This document shows positions 1 to 7,221 of a stretch of DNA of 34,838 bases, piece after piece (position 1 is the stretch's first letter; each line of letters opens with the position of its first letter). Position numbers and translations under genes: made by a program. The DNA is from Flavobacteriia bacterium (lineage in GTDB: Bacteria > Bacteroidota > Bacteroidia > Flavobacteriales > Schleiferiaceae), in the NCBI GenBank assembly GCA_013373425.1, contig JABXHW010000034.1, forward strand, positions 1 through 34,838, in the 5' to 3' direction. The notes under the pieces are model-generated. The model was not told the origin of the DNA. It did not search any database and saw only the letters and a program-made list of their open reading frames with translations.

Positions 1-597
<597 letters not shown>

Positions 598-637
598 TTA
601 TATCAAGTCCGTTAAATCGGACCTCTCATTTCGGGCG

Positions 638-645
638 CAAAAATA
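638..645 (-). promoter_or_regulatory. -7 promoter element of atpD
   Basis: On the minus strand this reads TATTTTTG, a full match to the bacteroidete -7 consensus TAnnTTTG. Predicted start of transcription is near 633, about 54 nt before the atpD start. I see no convincing TTG -33 element. The leader contains a small hairpin at 607-622 (5-bp stem GTCCG/CGGAC, 6-nt loop) with no U-tract, so it is not a terminator; its role is unknown. Confidence 0.6.
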
Positions 646-696
646 CACGTTATTTCCTGATTTACACCGAGCGAAATGGAAAAATTTGAAACGGTT

Positions 697-1521
697 TTAA
701 TCCATGTCGAGAATCTCTTCCATACCCTCGGTAGGAGCGTCGTTGTCATTAGGTTCTGCGCTGCGGAACATGGCGTAAACAAAGCTCATAATGAATGGTA
801 CGAACATCAAAATAGCAAACAGGATGTTCAAGATAGGAATGAGCATGACCACGATTCCGATGATCATCACAACAAGCAGTGTGATAAAGATGATTGGAAG
901 GTTGTTGAGGCCTAGTTTCACACCCCGGCTCAACGCACCGCCTACACTCTCATTTTTAAAAACTACGTAGTAAGAAGGGAACATGAAAAGAATGCTTACT
1001 ACGATGGATAGGATACCGAGAATGCCAAGTCCAGTCACATCATTCTGAAGTTGATTAATCAACTCTTCTGAATAAGCGGACATGAGTTCCGAGTTTTGAA
1101 AGAAGGTCGGATCATTCGCTTGATCCATAAACTCAGAGAACGTCGTCATGGTCGATTCACTTAAAAGCAAGTATCCCAAGCCGAGGAAAACTACTCCACT
1201 GAGAATTTGCTGAATAAGGTAAATCAAGAACAATGGACCTGTCTTTTTGAATCCAGAGAATGATACGCCAAAGTCAACTTGACCAGTAGTGTGCTTGTCG
1301 TTGTAAAGCAAGGCGAATCCGAAAACGAGTGGGGCCAGTACAATTCCCAGTATAACTTGAGATACGAACGGCATACCAAAGGAAACCAAACCTGAAATAA
1401 GGCTTGCGATGATCAAGATGATGAAGAATAGAATCATGAAGAGGATCTGCCAACCGAGAGTTTTACCAAATAGGTTAAATCCAAGCGTCATCGATTGAGA
1501 AAAGGAAATTTTCTGACTCAT
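697..1521 (-). CDS. multi-pass inner-membrane protein, unknown function
   Basis: A 274-residue very hydrophobic protein with about six membrane segments: roughly residues 22-46, 50-72, 95-120, 163-187 and two closely spaced ones at 208-250. The loop between the third and fourth segments (about 120-160) is polar and rich in Ser, Asn and Glu. The C-terminal tail is acidic (PNDNDAPTEGMEEILDMD) and probably cytoplasmic. I do not recognise a family with confidence; the layout resembles the loosely defined bacterial membrane-domain proteins with repeated Gly-rich helices and no catalytic residues. It is transcribed from its own promoter at 1551-1583, divergent from ribF, and ends 118 nt before atpD, in the same direction. 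Start ATG at 1521 fits a 25-nt leader. Confidence 0.8.
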   Translation of the reverse strand: MSQKISFSQSMTLGFNLFGKTLGWQILFMILFFIILIIASLISGLVSFGMPFVSQVILGIVLAPLVFGFALLYNDKHTTGQVDFGVSFSGFKKTGPLFLIYLIQQILSGVVFLGLGYLLLSESTMTTFSEFMDQANDPTFFQNSELMSAYSEELINQLQNDVTGLGILGILSIVVSILFMFPSYYVVFKNESVGGALSRGVKLGLNNLPIIFITLLVVMIIGIVVMLIPILNILFAILMFVPFIMSFVYAMFRSAEPNDNDAPTEGMEEILDMD

Positions 1522-1550
1522 AAGATGTAGTTTAGTTGTTTAGACTCCTT

Positions 1551-1583
1551 CAAATCTAACTCTTTTTACCTTTGAGGTTCAAA
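1551..1583 (-). promoter_or_regulatory. promoter of the membrane protein gene (TTTG-N21-TAGATTTG)
   Basis: On the minus strand TAGATTTG (1558-1551) matches the -7 consensus TAnnTTTG exactly, and TTTG (1583-1580) lies 21 nt upstream as a -33 element. This is the best complete bacteroidete promoter in the window. Predicted transcription start is near 1546, giving a 25-nt leader to the ATG at 1521. The element physically overlaps the ribF promoter on the opposite strand. Confidence 0.7.
1567..1574 (+). promoter_or_regulatory. -7 promoter element of ribF
   Basis: TACCTTTG matches TAnnTTTG exactly and lies 18 nt before the ribF ATG at 1593, so the leader would be about 14 nt. It argues against the upstream in-frame TTG at 1572, which falls inside the promoter. 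There is no TTG at the usual -33 distance (nearest is 28 nt away). It sits between the -33 and -7 elements of the divergent promoter. Confidence 0.6.
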
Positions 1584-1592
1584 CCCCCATCT

Positions 1593-2528
1593 ATGAAAGT
1601 TTACCACTCGATTGATTCCTTTCCTACCAGCAAGTGTGCAGTCGTAACCACCGGTACCTTTGATGGGGTTCATATCGGACACCGAAAGATTCTAAAACGA
1701 CTTGAAGAGGTGGCGAAACAACATGACGGCGAAACGGTTCTCCTTACTTTTCACCCTCACCCGAGAACGGTGCTTCAACCCGATATGGAGTTGAAACTTC
1801 TCACTAACCTCGATGAGAAGATCGCCTTGCTCGAAACAGCCGGCCTCGATAACCTTATCGTTCATCCTTTTACGGTCGATTTCTCTCGAACGAGCTCCCT
1901 CGAGTTTGTGAGAAACCTGCTTGTCAATAAAATAGGAGCCAAGCACCTGGTCATTGGATACGATCACCACTTTGGTCGGAATCGCGAAGGGAGCTTTGAG
2001 CACCTCAAGGAATTTGGACCTGTATATGGCTTCGATGTAGAGGAGATCTCTGCACAGGACGTCGATCAGGTAAATGTAAGCTCCACGAAAATCCGAAACG
2101 CGCTCAATGAAGGAGATGTTGAAACAGCTCATTCCTTTCTCACTTATGCATTCCACCTAACGGGATGGGTGGTGAAAGGGGATCAGATTGGAAATACCAT
2201 CGGTTTTCCAACGGCCAACATCGAAATTAAGGACAATAACAAGCTCATTCCAGCCGATGGTGTTTATGCGGTGAAGGCCATCTTGCCTCAGCACGGAGGT
2301 CGATTGGTTAATGGAATGTGTAATATCGGTCACCGCCCCACCGTTCATGGAACGGAACGCCGAATTGAAGTGAACCTATTTGAATTCAATGAGGATATCT
2401 ATGGTGAAAAGGTCATCGTACAATTCTTCCACCGAATTCGATCTGAGCAGAAGTTCGAATCCGTGGATCAACTCAAAACGCAATTGCATCGCGATGAATT
2501 GGAAGCACGTCAGCTTTTGGGTAGCTAG
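1593..2528 (+). CDS. ribF: bifunctional riboflavin kinase / FMN adenylyltransferase
   Basis: Converts riboflavin to FMN and then to FAD in the cytoplasm using ATP. The 311-residue protein has the usual two-domain layout. The N-terminal FAD synthetase domain shows GTFDGVHIGH at residues 21-30, the nucleotidyltransferase HxGH-type motif, and SSTKIRNAL near 163-171. The C-terminal riboflavin kinase domain shows GNTIGFPTANIEI near 205-217, followed by DGVYAV, NIGHRPTVHG and VNLFEFNEDIYG. I chose the ATG at 1593 rather than the TTG at 1572 because the latter lies inside the promoter and the MKVYHSIDSFP start is normal for bacteroidete RibF. The 3' end overlaps the start of the following leucine-rich-repeat gene by 35 nt. 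Confidence 0.97.
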   Translation: MKVYHSIDSFPTSKCAVVTTGTFDGVHIGHRKILKRLEEVAKQHDGETVLLTFHPHPRTVLQPDMELKLLTNLDEKIALLETAGLDNLIVHPFTVDFSRTSSLEFVRNLLVNKIGAKHLVIGYDHHFGRNREGSFEHLKEFGPVYGFDVEEISAQDVDQVNVSSTKIRNALNEGDVETAHSFLTYAFHLTGWVVKGDQIGNTIGFPTANIEIKDNNKLIPADGVYAVKAILPQHGGRLVNGMCNIGHRPTVHGTERRIEVNLFEFNEDIYGEKVIVQFFHRIRSEQKFESVDQLKTQLHRDELEARQLLGS

Positions 2529-3084
2529 TTTAATCGCGCTTCCCTGTATTGCACAGGAAGAGTACGACGACTTCGAGGAATTCGACGATATCGAGGAGGC
2601 ACTTCTAGTTGCAGAGGAGGTCCGCTACCTTGAACTTCGTAGAGACGATTTGGAAACACTGCCCGCTGAGATTTGGTCATTTCCCAACTTGGTGGTTCTG
2701 GACCTAGGTAGAAACGACCTCACCACGCTACCCGATTCACTGGCTAAAATCACATCCCTACGCGTGATCAACCTCGAACGCAACGAGTTCATCACCTTTC
2801 CAACGGCGTTGCTCAGCATGCCCTTCTTAGAAGAGGTACAGATATCGAGTAATCACATTACATCCATTCCTGAGAACATCGATCAACTTGCCAATCTCAG
2901 ACGATTGGACATGTGGCATACCGATGTGGAGCGAATACCTTTTACTCTTAGAAATCTTCCCAATCTGAAGGAACTCGACCTCCGGCAGACCTATTATTCT
3001 CGTCAAGATTATTTGGAGCAGTTCGGAGAAGACCGAATCCATGCGCGGGTTCTGCTTACCAACGGTTGCGACTGCGAGGATTAA
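2494..3084 (+). CDS. secreted leucine-rich-repeat protein
   Basis: A 196-residue protein starting with a signal peptide (about residues 1-21, MNWKHVSFWVASLIALPCIAQ), then an acidic stretch EEYDDFEEFDDIEE, then five to six leucine-rich repeats of about 23 residues between roughly 48 and 170. Repeat cores such as LVVLDLGRNDLTTLPDSL and LRVINLERNEFITFPTALL have the LxxLxLxxNxLxxLP pattern, so a short solenoid probably mediating protein binding in the periplasm or on the surface. It ends CDCED. There is no proper lipobox, so probably not a lipoprotein. The ATG at 2494 lies inside the ribF 3' end in another frame; this start restores the signal peptide, and the overlap suggests translational coupling to ribF. 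The biological role is unknown. Confidence 0.85.
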   Translation: MNWKHVSFWVASLIALPCIAQEEYDDFEEFDDIEEALLVAEEVRYLELRRDDLETLPAEIWSFPNLVVLDLGRNDLTTLPDSLAKITSLRVINLERNEFITFPTALLSMPFLEEVQISSNHITSIPENIDQLANLRRLDMWHTDVERIPFTLRNLPNLKELDLRQTYYSRQDYLEQFGEDRIHARVLLTNGCDCED

Positions 3085-3089
3085 AAAGA

Positions 3090-3113
3090 AAAAGGCCGCC
3101 GAAGCGACCTTTT
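3090..3113. terminator. bidirectional intrinsic terminator between convergent genes
   Basis: Inverted repeat AAAAGGCCGC / GCGACCTTTT with a CGAA loop and one mismatch, forming a 10-bp stem. A T-rich stretch follows on the plus strand (TTTTCTC) and the minus strand (TTCTTTTTAA). It sits in the 34-nt space between the stop codons of the leucine-rich-repeat gene and the TonB receptor gene and would serve both. Confidence 0.8.
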
Positions 3114-3118
3114 CTCGA

Positions 3119-5473
3119 TTAAAGCGAAAGCTCTATTCCGAATAAGTAGTTGAGTGGTGCCTGTGGGTAAAACCACACAGAGCTTCCATACACATAGCCG
3201 TTCGAAGCATACTCACGACTGAACAAGTTGTTCGCCATGACGTACGCTCGAACATCACCAATGCCTTCAACTTGTCTCGTAAAGGAAAGGCGAGCGTCTG
3301 TGATGAAATAGGAGGGGAGGGTTAAGCTCACGTCACCGGTATTCGACAAGTATTGCTTGCCTACATAACGAGGAATGAGTTCGAGTTTGAAATCGCTAAC
3401 GTTGAACTCAAAGTTCACATTGGCAATAATTGATGGAGAGTATGCAATTGGTGTATTTCCCAAGTTCTGGGTTGATGAATCACCAACGCTCACGATGTAA
3501 TTGATGTTCTGATTTTGAGACAGTGTCAAGTTCTCGCGAATGGTGAGAAGATTACTCACTTTCCAAGCCGATGAAAGTTCAATACCCATGCGGTAGCTTT
3601 CACCGACATTCTCACGAATTGGGTAGCCTACATTGTCGAGCTCACCTGTAAGAACCAACTGGTCAGTGTAATACATATAATATCCATTGGCGCTCCATGA
3701 GAAGTTCAGGATAGATCCTTCGTATCCCAATTCAACATCTTGTAACTGCTCCGGACGAGGAGCCTCGCCACCAACAGCATTCAAGTAATCTTTTCGATTA
3801 GGCTCTCGATTCGCCATGGCGTAACTGGCATAAACGTTCCCACCACTTTTCGTTCGATACGACATCCCCACTTTTGGATTGAAAAATGTCAGTTGATCTT
3901 CAAAAGTGAAGATGAAGTTCTGCTCTTCCGTTCCGTCGCCGTTATAGGCTACGTTTCTAATTTGCAAATCTGCGTAAGCCGACAAACGTGAATTGATGGA
4001 GTATTCAGCTTTCGCATATGTGTTCCAATCGGTCTTCACACTGTTGTTCAAATAGAACTGATCTTTTGGCAAACTTCCACTGGCATATCTGGCCCAAAGA
4101 ATCGTTCCATAGTGGTCACCATCGTACTGCGACCATGCGCCACCAATTACAACGCGAAGATCATCCCATGTTCCTGTAACATTCGCGAGGGCCCCATAGT
4201 AGTGATTGTCGAGCCACAAGCGACGAGCTAAATCTGTGCTGTTGATTGTATCGCCACCAGAAATAATCGGCGTTAGACCGTAGTCTGCAAAACTCTGACC
4301 TTGCTGGAATTCTTGGTAGTAACCTGCGCCTCTTGTGTAGAATCCGGATACGCCCAGGTTCCAAGTGTTATTCAATTCGTGGTTAACGTGGAGCTGGTAG
4401 TAATCCTGCCCGTAATTGTCCACTTGATCTTCGTAATAGTCAACAACATTCCAGTTATCATCGTAAATCGCGCCTGCCCAGTTGAATGTTGGATCGGCCT
4501 CGTAGGTTGCTGAGTCGGTTCCGTACCACGCTTGATAAGTTCTTTCACGACCGCCAAAAACGACTGCATTAACCGTTGTTTTTTCAGCTTGATAACCAAC
4601 GGATAGGTAGTACGATCTAAGGTTACTGCTCGCTCGATCTATCCATCCATCGCTTAGAATTCTCGATGCACGAGCATCAATGGTCCAGTGATTATTGATG
4701 AGGCCACTACCGAAGTTGATGGTGTAGCGCTGGGTATTGAAAGAACCACCGCCTAAGTGAATGTCGGCATAAGCCTCTTCGCTGAAGCTTTTCGTTTGCA
4801 TATTGATACTACCGCCGAATGCGCCAGCTCCGTTGGTAGATGTTCCCACTCCTCGCTGCACTTGAAGCTGAGAAACGCTCGAAGCCAAGTCCGGCGTATT
4901 TACCCAAAAGACGCCCTGCGATTCGGCGTCATTCACGGGCACACCGTTGATGGTAACATTGATTCGACTTTGGTCGCTTCCTCGAATTCGCAGACCGGTA
5001 TATCCAATACCCGCACCCGCGTCTGAAGTGGTGACCACAGATGCCGTGTTCTCCAAGATGTAAGGCATGTCGCGAGCAACATCCTGCTGCTCAATGTCCT
5101 CCTCGTTTAGATTCGATTTTGCGAATGGGGCGAGCGAGGATGCGCGAATGGCAGTAATCTCTACTTGATTGAGCGTGTTGCTCAATGGAGAAAGGTAGAT
5201 GATCATTCCCTCTTCCCACGCGCTAATGGTTTGTGATGCATAGCCTACTCGATTTACTGTGAGAGTTGACGTTGCGCTTCGCAAGTTGACAGTGAAATAG
5301 CCATCCGCTGATCTCTCGGTGAGTTCGGTTAAACACTCATCTGCATTTCTACAGAACTGTGGATAGCTTACCGGTTCTCCGGTCTCTCGGTCAAGGACTC
5401 TACCGCTGATGCTCGTCTGCGAATAGGCGACGGCACTCAATGCGATAAGTCCAAGCATGAACAATTGCTTCAT
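3119..5473 (-). CDS. TonB-dependent outer-membrane receptor, TPP-riboswitch controlled (thiamine-type uptake)
   Basis: Outer-membrane beta-barrel transporter energised by TonB, 784 residues. Signal peptide at 1-19 (MKQLFMLGLIALSAVAYSQ), carboxypeptidase-like Ig domain about 20-105 (ISGRVLDRETGEPVSYP), plug about 110-240 with GLRIRGSDQSRINVTINGVPVND and NGAGAFGGSINMQTKS, then a 22-stranded-type barrel. The ATG at 5473 is preferred over the in-frame TTG at 5506, because the TTG would add a second hydrophobic run and lies in the riboswitch expression platform. A complete TPP aptamer lies 58 nt upstream, so substrate is inferred to be thiamine, its phosphates or a precursor; THI-box-controlled receptors of this sort are known in Bacteroidota. 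The neighbouring YkoF-like and kinase genes agree. Substrate is inference, not seen directly. Confidence 0.9.
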   Translation of the reverse strand: MKQLFMLGLIALSAVAYSQTSISGRVLDRETGEPVSYPQFCRNADECLTELTERSADGYFTVNLRSATSTLTVNRVGYASQTISAWEEGMIIYLSPLSNTLNQVEITAIRASSLAPFAKSNLNEEDIEQQDVARDMPYILENTASVVTTSDAGAGIGYTGLRIRGSDQSRINVTINGVPVNDAESQGVFWVNTPDLASSVSQLQVQRGVGTSTNGAGAFGGSINMQTKSFSEEAYADIHLGGGSFNTQRYTINFGSGLINNHWTIDARASRILSDGWIDRASSNLRSYYLSVGYQAEKTTVNAVVFGGRERTYQAWYGTDSATYEADPTFNWAGAIYDDNWNVVDYYEDQVDNYGQDYYQLHVNHELNNTWNLGVSGFYTRGAGYYQEFQQGQSFADYGLTPIISGGDTINSTDLARRLWLDNHYYGALANVTGTWDDLRVVIGGAWSQYDGDHYGTILWARYASGSLPKDQFYLNNSVKTDWNTYAKAEYSINSRLSAYADLQIRNVAYNGDGTEEQNFIFTFEDQLTFFNPKVGMSYRTKSGGNVYASYAMANREPNRKDYLNAVGGEAPRPEQLQDVELGYEGSILNFSWSANGYYMYYTDQLVLTGELDNVGYPIRENVGESYRMGIELSSAWKVSNLLTIRENLTLSQNQNINYIVSVGDSSTQNLGNTPIAYSPSIIANVNFEFNVSDFKLELIPRYVGKQYLSNTGDVSLTLPSYFITDARLSFTRQVEGIGDVRAYVMANNLFSREYASNGYVYGSSVWFYPQAPLNYLFGIELSL

Positions 5474-5474
5474 G

Positions 5475-5503
5475 ATAATTGAAATTATCACGAATAACAG
5501 GGG
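5475..5503 (-). promoter_or_regulatory. probable riboswitch expression platform
   Basis: Two elements lie between the TPP aptamer and the ATG at 5473 on the minus strand. CCCCTGT (5503-5497) is perfectly complementary, 7 nt, to ACAGGGG (5610-5604) in the 5' strand of aptamer helix P1, so it could form an anti-P1 helix without ligand. GATAATT and AATTATC (5489-5474) form an inverted repeat ending one base before the ATG and could hide the start region. No terminator with a U-tract is present, which suggests control at translation initiation. The pairing is read from sequence; function is inference. Confidence 0.5.
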
Positions 5504-5528
5504 CAACTATTCGCTTGGTGTTTTAGTA

Positions 5529-5617
5529 AATATGTTCCCTTGGCAGCATTACCTGCCCAGGTTCAAAGGGTATAATCTCAGTCCAGACGCTTTGGCCAGG
5601 ACACCCCTGTGAGATTA
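5529..5617 (-). ncRNA. TPP riboswitch (THI element)
   Basis: On the minus strand this segment contains the conserved TPP aptamer core in order: CAGGGGTGTCC, then CTGAGATTATACCC, TTTGAACCTG, and the closing AAGGGAA. Helices can be drawn directly: GTCC/GGAC for P2, GGCAG/CTGCC closing a GTAAT loop for P5, and CCCTT/AAGGG for P4. Binding of thiamine pyrophosphate to such elements normally represses the downstream gene. It lies between a perfect promoter at 5621-5652 and the TonB receptor start at 5473, so it controls that receptor only; the kinase and YkoF-like genes lie upstream of the promoter and are not under its control. Confidence 0.95.
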
Positions 5618-5620
5618 CCG

Positions 5621-5652
5621 CAAAATTAGAGAATAAGCGGTGGACTGACCAA
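5621..5652 (-). promoter_or_regulatory. promoter of the riboswitch and TonB receptor
   Basis: On the minus strand TAATTTTG (5628-5621) matches TAnnTTTG, with TTG (5652-5650) 21 nt upstream as the -33 element. Transcription would begin near 5616, which is just where the TPP aptamer begins, so the aptamer is at the extreme 5' end of the mRNA. The promoter fits in the space after the stop codon of the upstream kinase gene. Confidence 0.75.
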
Positions 5653-5659
5653 GGACTTT

Positions 5660-6166
5660 CTATAATTCCTCAATGGCGCGGATGGCTGAAGCGAGTCGTT
5701 CAGGGCCTTGTCCGGCGATGATTGCGTATGGTGCCGAGACAGATTCGAGCTTGTCTATGTACCTCTGTTTCAGTTCGCCTCTTCTATCGGGATGTTCCCT
5801 AAGAGGATCTTGTTCCCACGGTAAATCGATGTCCATCAGGAGGTATAAATCGGGAAGGTTTTCTTTCCATTCGTCCACCCACTTTTGAGGGCAGCGTCCA
5901 TATTTCACTTCCCACCAAATGATAAAGGTGAGCAAATCGGTATCACATACGTTGAGGGAAGAACTACTATCCGCATTCTTCTGAATCTCCTTTACCTGTT
6001 GTTGAGCCATAGCATGAAGGTCGTCTTCAGAATAGGGTCTATTCAATTCATGAAGGTAATCGCGTGCAATTTCCTTCGACCAAGGTTCATTATAATGACT
6101 GGAAAGCGCTTTGGAAATGGCAGATTTGCCTGTGGATTCAGGGCCGGTAATGACCACCTTAAGCAT
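5660..6166 (-). CDS. NadR-like P-loop kinase / ATPase, possible thiamine-salvage kinase
   Basis: A 168-residue P-loop protein. Walker A is GPESTGKS at residues 8-15; CDTDLLTFIIWWEVKYG (about 75-91) corresponds to the DTD..T..W motif of the ribosylnicotinamide kinase domain of NadR; DLYLLMDIDLPWEQDPLREHP (about 110-130) matches the lid and base-binding region of that family. Stand-alone forms are usually just called ATP-binding proteins. The gene starts with an ATG at 6166 that overlaps the stop of the YkoF-like gene by 8 nt (an ATG at 6181 is an alternative), so the two are translationally coupled. Because a TPP-riboswitch receptor lies immediately downstream, I infer phosphorylation of thiamine or a precursor, though nicotinamide riboside cannot be excluded. 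No PnuC/PnuT permease is in the window. Confidence 0.8.
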   Translation of the reverse strand: MLKVVITGPESTGKSAISKALSSHYNEPWSKEIARDYLHELNRPYSEDDLHAMAQQQVKEIQKNADSSSSLNVCDTDLLTFIIWWEVKYGRCPQKWVDEWKENLPDLYLLMDIDLPWEQDPLREHPDRRGELKQRYIDKLESVSAPYAIIAGQGPERLASAIRAIEEL

Positions 6167-6431
6167 ACTGTTCAATATCAACCGTCTCTGTCAAATCGCC
6201 ACCCAAAACCTTCATCACAAAACTAGCTTTGCCCTCGTCAGTGAATGTTCGTTCAATCTCAGTTTGGAGCGCTGCGAACACGTCAACGCCTTCACCTATA
6301 ACGAGTGTGCTTGAGTGATGTGTGATGGTTTTGATGCCCTCGTACTTGGCCATGTTGCGGATGAAAGCATCGACAACGCGCAAGTAGTCCTCAGTAAGTG
6401 GGTAACAGGAAATTTCTACAGTAAAGGTCAT
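6159..6431 (-). CDS. YkoF-like thiamine/HMP-binding single-domain protein
   Basis: A 90-residue cytoplasmic protein without signal peptide. The beginning FTVEISCYPL, the middle STLVIGEGVDVFAALQTEIERTF and the final strand ASFVMKVL follow the ferredoxin-like pattern of YkoF/thiamine-binding proteins (V-x-x-Q/E-I-S-x-Y-P-L and T-x-I-x-G-x-x-D-x-V-F-x-A-L). Bacillus YkoF has two such domains and binds thiamine and hydroxymethylpyrimidine; this protein has one domain and would probably act as an oligomer. Its stop and start overlap both neighbours: ATGA with GGGP synthase upstream (6428-6431) and 8 nt with the kinase downstream. The TPP riboswitch nearby supports a thiamine link. Family assignment is by motif recognition without a search. 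Confidence 0.68.
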   Translation of the reverse strand: MTFTVEISCYPLTEDYLRVVDAFIRNMAKYEGIKTITHHSSTLVIGEGVDVFAALQTEIERTFTDEGKASFVMKVLGGDLTETVDIEQYA

Positions 6432-7189
6432 GCTTGTGTGTGTGAAGGTATAGCGTGTACATTCAGCGCGATATCCTCCAACAATTGCGGATCTTTTTCC
6501 GCAGCATTACCAACGACAACAATATCGGCACCCGCTTTTGCTGCGTTAACCGCTTGTTCAACAGATTTGATTCCACCTCCAACGATAATCGGGAGGTCAA
6601 TCGATTGACGAACTGCGCGTATAATTTCAGGTGAAACTGGGTTCATCGCGCCGCTACCGGCATCGAGGTAAATCTGATTCAGTCCTAGCATTTCACCGGC
6701 CATAGCCGTACACGCCGCGATATCGGGCTTGTCAGCTGGCAATGGCAACGAGCCAGAAATATAACTTGCAGTGGTAGGTCTTCCTCCGTCTACAAGCATA
6801 TAGCCAGTTGCGAGTGTTTCTAGGTCGAATTGCTTAATCAATGGTGCGGCAATGACGTGCTGACCAATGAGAAGCTCTGGATTTCTTCCAGAAATAAGAG
6901 AGAGGAATAACAAGGCATCAGCTTCAGGTGTCACTTGCAAAGTACTTCCCGGAAAGAGGATAATTTTTGCATCGGTCAGAGTACGAAGCATCTTAATGTG
7001 GTCATCCAACTCATATTTTGTGAGCAGACTTCCACCAAAGAAGATGAATTCAATCCCCGACTTGTTGACTATCTCAGCGATACGGTGCAAGTACTCCATG
7101 CCCGACTTGTCGGGATCGATCAAAACAGCGAGTCTTTTAGACTTGCTCTGATGCAGTTGTTGGATATGTGTACTGATCACGCGGCCCAT
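6428..7189 (-). CDS. geranylgeranylglyceryl phosphate synthase family protein (GGGPS/PcrB type)
   Basis: A 253-residue TIM-barrel prenyltransferase that joins sn-glycerol-1-phosphate and a polyprenyl diphosphate, the first step of archaeal-type ether lipids. Visible motifs: RLAVLIDPDKSG (about 19-30), FFGGSLLTKYELDD, LFPGSTLQVTPEADALLFLSLISGRNPE, YLDAGSGAMNPVSPE, and the phosphate-binding loops IIVGGGIKS and VVVGNAAE near 208-230. The Asp and Glu ligands for magnesium and the STLQ segment are those of the bacterial (Bacteroidota) group of GGGP synthases. It has its own promoter at 7203-7210 with a leader of about nine nt and leads a tightly overlapping set with the YkoF-like and kinase genes. 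Its metabolic role in Bacteroidota is not settled. Confidence 0.9.
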   Translation of the reverse strand: MGRVISTHIQQLHQSKSKRLAVLIDPDKSGMEYLHRIAEIVNKSGIEFIFFGGSLLTKYELDDHIKMLRTLTDAKIILFPGSTLQVTPEADALLFLSLISGRNPELLIGQHVIAAPLIKQFDLETLATGYMLVDGGRPTTASYISGSLPLPADKPDIAACTAMAGEMLGLNQIYLDAGSGAMNPVSPEIIRAVRQSIDLPIIVGGGIKSVEQAVNAAKAGADIVVVGNAAEKDPQLLEDIALNVHAIPSHTQA

Positions 7190-7202
7190 TGGATGGTTTT
7201 TG

Positions 7203-7210
7203 CAAACCTA
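7203..7210 (-). promoter_or_regulatory. -7 promoter element of the GGGP synthase gene set
   Basis: TAGGTTTG on the minus strand matches TAnnTTTG exactly. It falls in the 32-nt space after the phosphopantetheinyl transferase stop codon, so the GGGPS, YkoF-like and kinase genes can be transcribed without the upstream gene. Predicted leader is about nine nt. No clear -33 TTG. Confidence 0.55.
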
Positions 7211-7221
7211 CGAAAAGGTCT

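Noticed and set aside
1572-1592. In-frame TTG start for ribF at 1572
   Set aside because: It lies inside the TACCTTTG promoter element, so it would not be in the mRNA; the ATG at 1593 gives the normal N-terminus.
2494-2560. Lipobox in the leucine-rich-repeat protein (ALPC)
   Set aside because: Pro at -1 and Leu at -2 do not fit a lipobox; a normal signal peptidase I site after CIA is more likely.
5474-5506. Upstream TTG start for the TPP-controlled receptor
   Set aside because: It would put the anti-P1 segment and start hairpin in the coding region and add a hydrophobic run before the signal peptide.
5660-7189. TPP riboswitch controlling the whole thiamine-like gene set
   Set aside because: The aptamer and promoter lie downstream of these genes on the same strand, so only the receptor can be controlled.
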